Source of the DNA: Physocladia obscura
Lineage: Eukaryota > Chytridiomycota > Chytridiomycetes > Chytridiales > Chytriomycetaceae
Length of the DNA: 11,181 nt
Direction of reading: 5' to 3'
Assembly: GCA_027596945.1 (NCBI GenBank)
Contig: JADGJH010001226.1
Span: forward strand, 1-11,181
A program made the position numbers and the translations under genes. Of the stretch, positions 1 to 5,971 are shown piece after piece; within the stretch, counting starts at the first letter, position 1; each line of letters starts with the position of its first letter. A model generated the notes under the pieces. That model worked only from the letters and a program-made list of their open reading frames with translations. It had not been told where the DNA came from and searched no databases.

Positions 1-45
1 GGTTAAACTGATTTGGAATATATGATTGTTTATTTTTTGCTTCAG

Positions 46-778
46 CAGCGATTCATTTTGAAAAATTGCTGCATAATGGCTTCATTGAACGCAAGCAGTT
101 ATCGAAAAGCTATTTTAATTATTTCTATTTCTATTTAGAACAAAATTACTAGGAAAATTTTTTCAAGAAATTTATTATTGTGTTTAAGCCACAATTAATT
201 GACTGCAATATCTATACAAGATTTATCTACTACATATTTATTTGGTCCACTGCAAAAACTAAAAAAAATAAAAAAGCAAGCAATTTTTAATTCCTTGCAG
301 ACGACGAGTTTCGCATGTGGCCCTTCGATAATTTTCTTCAATTCTCTGCACGACCAGTCATTAACTCGATGAATACAATAGGGTTTTTAATGGAGAGGAG
401 CCGTATCAATACAGCTAGAATAGTGAGTGAAAATCTCGCGCACGCGTATCAAGACAGAGCCATGGACAAGGCGCAAGCAACTTCAAGCTGCTAACGAACT
501 CAATCAAGGATGCGTTAAGTAATTTTGGGAATCAGGTTTCCAGTTTTCTTGTTTTTTTTTTCTTTTTCGCTTTGATCTTTTCTTTACTTTCGAGAGGCAT
601 TTACCGGAGTGGCTGTATATTAAGCCCAGAAGTCCATGAGAAGGGAAACGTGATACGGCTCAATGCGATGCTGAGGACTCGTCAATTTTCGATGAAGGAC
701 TCATGAATGATATCAATCAACTTTGCAATTCTCGAAAGAAATTCTTGGGTTGGCTTTGTGAGCGCAAACAAGGAGAAA
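46..778 (+). pseudogene. Unrecognised coding-like fragments, partial gene or relic
   Basis: I do not recognise the family. A possible intron runs from the window edge (GT at 2-3) to a pyrimidine-rich CTTCAG ending at 45. After it comes a frame reading AIHFEKLLHNGFIERKQ. A second good acceptor (TTCCTTGCAG, ending at 300) precedes an open frame whose ATG at 315 gives 59 residues up to TAA at 492-494, starting MWPFDNFLQFSARPVINSMN. A GTGAGT donor at 423 lies inside it. Another frame over 473-535 reads NFKLLTNSIKDALSNFGN. From about 590 to 778 one frame reads HLPEWLYIKPRSP, then an in-frame TGA near 637, then SSIFDEGLMNDINQLCNS and FLGWLCERKQG, and runs into poly-A. The composition looks coding, but frames change between pieces and a stop interrupts one. 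It may be a real gene with introns I cannot place, or a decayed one. Confidence 0.3.
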
Positions 779-830
779 AAAAAAAAAAAAAAACAATTTT
801 TTTAAAAAAAAAAGAAAAAAAAAAAAAAAT
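775..830. repeat. A-rich homopolymer tract
   Basis: Three long A runs (776-793, 804-813, 815-829) separated by short interruptions lie directly after the coding-like sequence on the + strand. This could be ordinary slippage-prone intergenic DNA or the trace of a reverse-transcribed poly-A tail. No target-site duplication was found, so I treat it as a simple low-complexity tract. Confidence 0.8.
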
Positions 831-919
831 TGCACTTTGGCATTCTACACCAATTTTTCCCCCAACATAATCGGTTTGATTGTAACTGTCAATATACAAG
901 AAAATAAGTCACTCTGAAG

Positions 920-948
920 AATTTTCAGCGAGAGTTTCGCTGAAAATT
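920..948. other. Perfect 12-bp inverted repeat (hairpin) beyond the 3' end of the first surface-protein gene
   Basis: Arms 920-931 (AATTTTCAGCGA) and 937-948 (TCGCTGAAAATT) are exact reverse complements with a 5-nt loop (GAGTT). Further A-T and G-U pairs can extend the stem outward. The hairpin lies about 55 nt past the stop codon of the - strand gene at 1003, so it probably falls in that gene's 3' UTR. It is flanked by a T run, like an intrinsic terminator, although fungi do not normally use such terminators. It may instead act in RNA stability or 3'-end formation. Confidence 0.75.
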
Positions 949-1002
949 TTTTGGTATTGTATCAGGTGATCTATGCTTGCAACTAAAAAACCCAAGAAAA
1001 TT

Positions 1003-1701
1003 CTAAACACGTTGTTGTTGATTGTCCGAGTAATAATGATATAGCCCCATGTTGTCGTAATAGCCGGGATACTGCTGAGCAGCCGCCTGATGTTGCACGG
1101 GAAACACGGGCACTCCATGCAGGGCGTCAACGGGGCTTCCGTTGTGGGCGAACAGAAACGGCGGATCAGTCGCGTTGAGGGGCGGCGAATAGGGAAGCGT
1201 CGGCGTGGGCGAGCGCAACTGGGCCACATAGGTGTCGCCGGCAACAAGCGCCGTGCTGCTGCCGCCACTGCGGAACGACGCCGACGCCAGCATCGCCGCC
1301 GATCGCGAGCCGCTGTGCTGCGCCTGGTCCACCCAGTCCAGCTTCCGCACCGTCTCGGCCCGCCGCGCACGCCGTATGTTGCGCTTGACAAGCAGATACA
1401 CTACTACCCCCAGTAGCAACACTCCAGCGGCCCCAAAAATTCCACCTACCAGCACGCCCGTTGAAGGGTTGTTGTTGCTGTTTGATCCTCCTCCTGCTGC
1501 TGCTGCTGCTGATGATGCTGATATTAATGATGCTGCCGAAGATGACGCTCGGGAAGATGATACCGATTGCTTGACGGAAAGAAGAGTACTGCTGCTCTTG
1601 CCACTAGATAAAGCAGCAACAAATGTAGCCGTCGTCGTGGTAACAGAAGAATGGACAGCTGCAGCGGCAGTAGTAGTAGTGGTGGTGGTAGTGGTAGTGG
1701 T

Positions 1702-1736
<35 letters not shown>

Positions 1737-1941
1737 TAGTAGTGGTCGTCGTAGAAGTAGTAGTTGTTGTGGTAGTAGTCGACGAAATCATTATCGACGA
1801 ACTATTCGCGTTGGAAACTGCAACCGGCGACACCTCCACATTAGTCGTTGTTGTCGATGCTACCGTGTTTCTTGTCGTATTTGCTGCGACTTCTACCGCA
1901 CTCGTTACTGTTGTTGGTGAGGTCGAAGCGACAGCCGCCAT
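1003..1941 (-). CDS. Ser/Thr-rich single-pass membrane protein with C-terminal YPGYYD..YHYY motif (312 aa)
   Basis: Start ATG at 1941-1939 in a good eukaryotic context (A at -3, G at +4); an upstream TTG extension is not credible. Residues 1-160 are almost only Thr, Ala, Ser and Val, including runs of up to 11 Thr (about 55-91), suiting a heavily O-glycosylated ectodomain. One hydrophobic span (about 163-185, LVGGIFGAAGVLLLGVVVYLL) is followed by a basic stop-transfer patch (KRNIRRARR), predicting N-outside, C-inside topology. The cytoplasmic tail has Ser/Pro-rich segments and ends with YPGYYDNMGLYHYY (291-304) and a Gln-rich terminus. No cleavable signal peptide is visible, so an unseen upstream exon or reverse signal-anchor insertion is needed. 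The layout resembles fungal Mid2/Wsc-type wall-stress sensors, but no diagnostic domain is seen, so a sensor role is inference. The downstream paralog at 2267-3349 shares the span and tail motif. Confidence 0.8.
1669..1780. repeat. Coding trinucleotide microsatellite (GTA/GTG/GCA on + strand)
   Basis: Long runs of GTA, GTG and AGC triplets lie inside the first surface-protein gene. On the coding (-) strand they give Thr codons (ACT, ACC) and Ala codons (GCT), producing the poly-Thr and poly-Ala tracts. The triplet period means length changes keep frame, so the ectodomain length could vary between strains. The same repeat creates long spurious open frames (poly-Val, poly-Ser) on the + strand, which are not genes. 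Confidence 0.9.
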
Positions 1942-1998
1942 TATTTTTTTTCGATTTTTCTCTTGTCTCGGTTGGCGTTTTCGCAATTTTGTTTTTTT

Positions 1999-2077
1999 GG
2001 TGGCTGAAAAAAATTTTCAGGTTCGTGCAAAGCCTACGAAATGAAAAAATGACGAGGATTCGCGCGTATTATTTATA
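1999..2077 (-). promoter_or_regulatory. Putative promoter/leader of the 312-aa gene: TATA-like box and TTTCAGCCACC element
   Basis: On the - strand a TATAAAT box lies at 2071-2077. About 70 nt downstream is TTTCAGCCACC (1999-2009), an 11-mer also found upstream of the paralog at 3379-3389. The second element follows a T-rich stretch and resembles a 3' splice acceptor (T-run then CAG), so it may be the end of a 5'-UTR intron or an initiator-like site. Sequence match only. Confidence 0.35.
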
Positions 2078-2266
2078 ACATTCGATAAACCAACAAACAA
2101 GATCAAAAAAATGTGCATCAAATAAAGAGGTTTGTATAAATTTCTCACTTCTAACAACAAGAATGCAGGAAAAAAAAAATGCAAAAATGCAAAATAACAA
2201 AAAACAAGGGCGAATAGAAGCAATGAAAATCACTGCGGACTTATCATTCTACTGCCTTCCATAAGG

Positions 2267-3349
2267 CTACTGCATCGCTACAAGTTCTTCTGCTGTATAG
2301 TAATGATACTGCCCGAATCCATCGTAATATCCAGGATACAACTGTTGCGGCTGGAGCTGCTGGCTCTGAATCATTACCAAATGGACAGGCATTGGCACCA
2401 CCGGAGCAATTCTGTCAATACTAGCGGAAACTGGTAGCACACCTGGCTGAAAGTACCCTTTTCCAAAATACCCTCCATATTGCCCTTGCTGCGATTGCTG
2501 CTGCTGTTGCTGCTGTTGAGGAACCAAGAATGCAACGCCGTCGTTCTGAAAACCACCACTCCTATCCCTGCCGCCGCTCAAAATACTTCTCTGCGGCGTC
2601 ACAGTACCACTCATAGAATCATACAAAACAGGATCACTTCCACCACCCGCAGCACCACCGGCAGAAACAGATGTAACCTGACTGTCCTCAATCCGCGCAA
2701 TAGTTTTTTCCTCTCGGGGCCGCACGCGCCGCATGCGCCGCCGAAGAGTAAGCCACACGAAAACCAGCGCGAAAAGCGCAAACGCGCAGCCAACAATCCC
2801 TCCCACAAGCGCGGCCGTCGACGGCACCGCTGTAGACGTGCTTTGCGGCGATGATGTTGCAGCGAGCGGAATTGTTGTGTTTGTTATTGTTGTTTGTGTC
2901 GTTTTTGCAAATGATGATGATGAGGTTGCGGTTTTCGTCGAGGAAGGCGATGAGGCGATAGTTTTCGTTGCCGAAACAATAGATGAGGTGCCAAATAATA
3001 TGGAATCGTTATAAAGGAAAACCTGCCCGTCAAGCGCCACAGCGGCAGTAACAGTAACCGGCAATCCAACAAGATCAGTTGGAACTGGTGCAAGACAAAA
3101 CAAAACACGGCACACCGCGGTCAACGAAGATGTACCACCGCCAATACAGGTTGTGAATGGCAAATTTATGAGAGAATCCGGACCTGCCGAGCATAGTGAG
3201 ATTGCTGTTACTGTTGCTGTGGACGCGGTTATTGTCATTGCAATTGTTTCCTGCGGATGTAGCAGCGCGTACACGTTAGTCACGGTGACAGCATATTCCA
3301 TGCTGTTTCCCGTCGTGCTGATTGAGAACCCGGTGATGCTGTTCGCCAT
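2267..3349 (-). CDS. Single-pass surface protein with Cys-containing ectodomain, polyQ and C-terminal YPGYYD..YHYY motif (360 aa)
   Basis: ATG at 3349-3347, TAG at 2269-2267. Residues 1-120 form a beta-rich, hydroxylated ectodomain with Cys53, Cys68, Cys80 and Cys85. Residues 121-178 are a Ser/Thr stalk. The membrane span is about 179-201 (ALVGGIVGCAFALFALVFVW), followed by the basic patch LRRRMRRVR, giving N-out/C-in topology. The cytoplasmic tail contains a Gly-rich stretch, a polyQ run (278-288) and the terminal motif YPGYYDGFGQYHYY (338-351), closely matching the neighbour at 1003-1941. The ectodomain matches the gene at 4332-4892: both have Cys pairs 15 residues apart at almost the same residue number, and VTVTAAVALDGQ resembles TVTAVVSFDGS. 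No signal peptide is seen. The frame stays open upstream of the ATG for 11 codons to a TTTCAG acceptor ending at 3384, so an additional 5' exon is possible. Function unknown; a wall sensor or adhesion receptor is a guess from architecture. Confidence 0.8.
   Translation of the reverse strand: MANSITGFSISTTGNSMEYAVTVTNVYALLHPQETIAMTITASTATVTAISLCSAGPDSLINLPFTTCIGGGTSSLTAVCRVLFCLAPVPTDLVGLPVTVTAAVALDGQVFLYNDSILFGTSSIVSATKTIASSPSSTKTATSSSSFAKTTQTTITNTTIPLAATSSPQSTSTAVPSTAALVGGIVGCAFALFALVFVWLTLRRRMRRVRPREEKTIARIEDSQVTSVSAGGAAGGGSDPVLYDSMSGTVTPQRSILSGGRDRSGGFQNDGVAFLVPQQQQQQQQSQQGQYGGYFGKGYFQPGVLPVSASIDRIAPVVPMPVHLVMIQSQQLQPQQLYPGYYDGFGQYHYYTAEELVAMQ
2486..2518. repeat. CAG/CAA repeat encoding polyglutamine
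   Basis: Eleven codons on the - strand, mostly CAG/CAA with one Ser, encode Q8-S-Q2 in the cytoplasmic tail of the 360-aa surface protein. Mixed CAA and CAG codons suggest some purifying stability against slippage. Confidence 0.85.
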
Positions 3350-3378
3350 GTATTCACCAATTAAGTTGTATGGGTAAA

Positions 3379-3459
3379 GGTGGCTGAAATTAAATTCAAA
3401 AAAAAAATTTGAACCAAAAAAAAAAAAATTGTAAGTATGGACTTCTTTCAGGTATTATA
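3379..3459 (-). promoter_or_regulatory. Putative promoter/leader of the 360-aa gene, sharing TTTCAGCCACC
   Basis: TTTCAGCCACC lies at 3379-3389, 30 nt upstream of the ATG, and a TATAAT-like box lies at 3454-3459 on the - strand, again about 70 nt further upstream. The same pairing occurs at 1999-2077. The 11-mer follows a T-rich stretch and could be an intron acceptor. A strong donor-like GGTGAGT reads on the - strand at 3534-3540, but joining it to this acceptor does not keep the frame of the upstream 69-codon frame (3448-3657). Confidence 0.35.
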
Positions 3460-4331
3460 CAGTAACTTTTTCATCTCACAGTCTGGCCTAAAAAATGGCT
3501 CAAATTTTTTGGTCTGCAAAGACAGAATTCCCAACTCACCATTGACACACTCCCGTCCAACCACCTGACCGACGCAAGAGAAAGCATTATAAAACACTGG
3601 ATATTTCAAATAAAAAAAGGCTACAAATACGTCCATGCAACACTTGCGCAGTTGCAATCATCATTGCTCATTGCCGCCTACACGTATCATTGCATTCCAC
3701 AGCTACTATGATGCATTTTTCATTTCTTTGTGTTAAATCAGGATCACAACAACAAAAAATAAAAAAAATAACGCAAAAAGTCAACGCACAAAGTAACCGC
3801 GCCAAAATTAATTCCTAAATAAATCTTTACACAGAAAAAATAGCACTGATAGAAGACAAGCAATTGTCTCCCTTGCTGAATTCAACGAACTCTACTACTC
3901 AACTTTATTCAATGGAATGCCAATACATTCTTATGGACAATACCGAAATTGAGGTGGGAGTTGGTAGTTTTATTTGAAAAGTTCTGTTCAATGTGCGATC
4001 AAGCTGATTTTTCGAACAGAGTCAAATGCATCCCCACCAAACCATAATGTGGGTATCCTGCAAGTAGGAAAAACTTCTATATAGTCCTTATAACGCCACT
4101 TTATTATTCTTAGCTTTTATAAACTTTTCTAACTTACTTCGCTGCGAGAATACCGTTATCTACTCTTCTTGCTACAAGATTGTTGAACAATTACAGCATC
4201 TTATCCTAACGTTATTATGGAATTATTGAAAGGAACAAAACCAAAAAAAAAAAAAAAAAATAACAAAAGTGGTTTATCACACATTTATACAAAAAAAAAA
4301 AAAAGGAAGGGAAATATCTGTTCATATTAAA
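3460..4331. other. Intergenic AT-rich stretch, no gene supported
   Basis: This stretch separates the 5' end of the 360-aa gene from the 3' end of the 186-aa gene. It holds A-runs (4241-4260, 4291-4304), a hydrophobic 69-codon frame on the - strand (3448-3657) without family resemblance, and TATATAG near 4078. The 69-codon frame might contain an upstream exon of the 360-aa gene, but no splice combination I tried preserved frame. Otherwise I see nothing that can be assigned. Confidence 0.5.
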
Positions 4332-4892
4332 TTAGACGTAATAATTGCAAGCTGCAGCAAGGACTGTGAACGCAGCCAGAGCAACCACCGATGATGTGAG
4401 AATGGGACAGTTGCGACTGCCAGATGAAAACTTGGACGCCGAAACAGACGAGAAGTTCAGTGTAGAAGTAATCTGTGCGGCAGTTACCGTCGCCGATATG
4501 GTCCCGCCAGAAGCCGAGAGCACTAAAAAGCCGTGAGAAAAAAACAACAAAACTGCCTCTAAAATACCAGAAGATGAAACGGGATTTGAATTAGAATTAT
4601 CCACGAAGTCAACTGTCTGCGAATCCGTCGATCCATCAAACGACACCACAGCCGTGACAGTTTGATTGAGCGCGGCCGCCACACTGAAGCTGCACGAAAG
4701 TTCGCCACTGATCAGTACAGGAGATTCGGCAATGGCGCAGAGCGTTGCTGTTTTGGTGCGGATGGTCGCTGAGACGGGATCATCCAGAGGCGATGCCAAT
4801 TTTGTCGTGTAGTCAACGTATATGGTTGCTGTAGTGTTGGCGATTCGGTACCATAACTCCGTGACTGTTACAGTTGCAATTGGAAGTGTCAT
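4332..4892 (-). CDS. Short paralog of the Cys-containing ectodomain with hydrophobic, GPI-like C-terminus (186 aa, or 171 aa if spliced)
   Basis: I chose the ATG at 4892-4890 (MTLPIATVTVTELWYRIANT) because it aligns with the neighbour's N-terminus and puts Cys52 and Cys67 at almost the same positions and the same 15-residue spacing as Cys53 and Cys68 there. An in-frame ATG at 4994 would add 34 atypical residues, and a GTAAGT donor at 4942-4937 lies in that leader, so it may be 5' UTR. VTAVVSFDGS (79-88) matches VTAAVALDGQ of the 360-aa protein. Ser/Thr-rich residues 125-160 lead to a C-terminal hydrophobic tail (ILTSSVVALAAFTVLAAA) that ends without a cytoplasmic basic tail. This resembles a GPI-attachment signal, with SSGSRN as the likely small-residue region. 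The 45-nt segment 4523-4567 looks like an in-frame intron. The protein was probably derived from a transmembrane relative; function unknown. Confidence 0.65.
   Translation of the reverse strand: MTLPIATVTVTELWYRIANTTATIYVDYTTKLASPLDDPVSATIRTKTATLCAIAESPVLISGELSCSFSVAAALNQTVTAVVSFDGSTDSQTVDFVDNSNSNPVSSSGILEAVLLFFSHGFLVLSASGGTISATVTAAQITSTLNFSSVSASKFSSGSRNCPILTSSVVALAAFTVLAAACNYYV
4523..4567 (-). other. Probable 45-nt in-frame intron, possibly optional
   Basis: On the - strand this segment starts GTATTT, ends TTTTTAG, and carries a CTCAC branch-like site in a pyrimidine-rich region close to the acceptor. Its length is a multiple of three and it has no stop, so retention would insert 15 residues, mostly hydrophobic (ILEAVLLFFSHGFLV). 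Splicing would join SSS to V-LSASGG. Neither form can be excluded from sequence alone. Confidence 0.5.
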
Positions 4893-5010
4893 TTTTGAAT
4901 TTTTTTCGTTGTGAAAAATTGTCACTAAACATCCAGACTTACCAATCATAGATTTTCCCTCTACAAGCCAGAACTGGAAATACTGTTTTTCCATCCTCGC
5001 TTTCTGACAA

Positions 5011-5130
5011 CCATTGTGCTCTATTTCTCACAGCTTTATTCTTTATTGATGTAAAAATTGACACTTGTAGAAAGTGTGCTATTCTGTTCTCAGCTTCATT
5101 TTCTTCCTAAAGATTGACAGCTTTACCCGA
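5011..5130 (+). pseudogene. Decayed traces of the glycosyltransferase first-exon start
   Basis: At 5075-5125 the + strand carries GTGCTATTCTGTTCTC followed by a TTTCTTCCTAAAGATTGA-like stretch. This matches, with gaps, the signal-anchor coding sequence at 5841-5895 and 6010-6060. A weaker similar stretch lies at 5015-5060. Reading frames are lost. The sequence is pyrimidine-rich, so part of the similarity may be compositional; the first block (15 of 16 identical to the copy at 5841) is the main support. Confidence 0.35.
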
Positions 5131-5756
5131 AGAAGATTCTAAAAATATGGCGCAAAAGCTGAAAATAGATAGAAAAGAGAGCAAATGACAATAGAAACTG
5201 AAATTTTTATTTTTCTTTAACTTTTTTGTTGCGTGTGTATACTAACATATCAAAAATAAAAGTTATACCTCAAAACAGCGGAGACAAGTCATAAATTGAT
5301 GAAAATTATTTAATAGTTATATCGCGAACTCTTTAAATCTTCTGTACTGCAATGAGACACCTTGTTTTCTCCATTCCTGCAGCGGTGTGAAAATCAGGTT
5401 TAATTTTATACAGCTACTCCATACGATCTAACAAATGCACAACTAACTAGCCAAAAACCGATTTAATCACAAAACGTTGATTAGAAAACATTTTCGAGCG
5501 GGGATAAGATTCCAATTTGTTGAGTCAAATCCGACCTAGCATCAATATCGCAAATTCAAGTCTCCCTACACTTGATTTTCACTTTCAAAAGATTGCTTCC
5601 AATTACTTTTTGATCCGAAAGTTACATTTGTTCCGTATGTAATTTTAAATAAAAAAAAAGTTGGAAGAGTCACTTATATCATCAACTATCACTTATATCA
5701 TCAACTAAGTTTATATTAATGTCAATTTTTGTTTGGATTGTTAAAAAGTAGTTTCC
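5131..5756. other. Intergenic AT-rich stretch upstream of the glycosyltransferase
   Basis: No open frame or RNA gene is supported here. It contains the 19-bp tandem repeat at 5670-5707 and several A/T runs. The glycosyltransferase promoter may lie here or within the duplicated segment that follows, but no clear TATA box stood out. Confidence 0.5.
5670..5707. repeat. Perfect 19-bp tandem duplication
   Basis: Two exact adjacent copies of TCACTTATATCATCAACTA occupy 5670-5688 and 5689-5707. No function is apparent. An identical pair in AT-rich DNA suggests a recent slippage or repair duplication. Confidence 0.9.
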
Positions 5757-5915
5757 AGAATCACCGGGAATTCCTCTACTGTCAATCAAAAAAAATTTTT
5801 TGATGCGTTTTTCAATACTGACAGATAGCACTTAACGGTGGTGCTATTCTATTCTCGCTTCTTGGTTTCGCTTTCTTCTTGAAGATTGATTGTTTCACTC
5901 ATCTAAAGGCTCAGG
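5757..5915 (+). pseudogene. Frameshifted tandem copy of the glycosyltransferase leader and signal-anchor exon
   Basis: The segment repeats the sequence around the real start (about 5925-6079) with a period near 169 bp. The shared blocks are the A-rich run before the ATG, ATGCGTTT (5803-5810 versus 5972-5979), and the anchor-coding region ending THLKA. From its own ATG the copy reads only ten codons to TAA at 5833-5835. One extra base before GCACTT shifts the frame, after which it reads ALNGGAILFSLLGFAFFLK, against ALIGGVTLFSFLGFAFFLK in the gene. Many differences are synonymous, suggesting the copy was once under protein-level selection or diverged slowly. Homology stops at about 5911, before the stem region, so it cannot make a transferase. 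It probably now lies in the 5' UTR or promoter. Confidence 0.8.
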
Positions 5916-5971
5916 ATCAACCGGAATTCTCTTGACCGGAATTCAGGAAAACAATCAAAAAAAAAATTTTG

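Noticed and set aside
775..830. Poly-A tail of a non-LTR retrotransposon
   Set aside because: No reverse transcriptase or endonuclease motif and no target-site duplication was found; similar A-runs occur throughout the window.
1232..2044. 270-codon + strand open frame rich in Val
   Set aside because: It is the antisense of the poly-Thr/Ala coding microsatellite; its length comes from the stop-free triplet repeat, and it has no domain or sensible N-terminus.
3448..3657. 69-codon - strand frame as a first exon of the 360-aa gene
   Set aside because: Its GTGAGT donor is good, but joining it to the acceptor ending at 3384 shifts frame and hits a stop; the frame that would fit has no ATG.
4010..4060. 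A GYPHYGLVGM-like frame on the - strand resembling the aromatic tail motif
   Set aside because: The similarity is only a few residues, the frame is about 20 codons and no membrane span precedes it.
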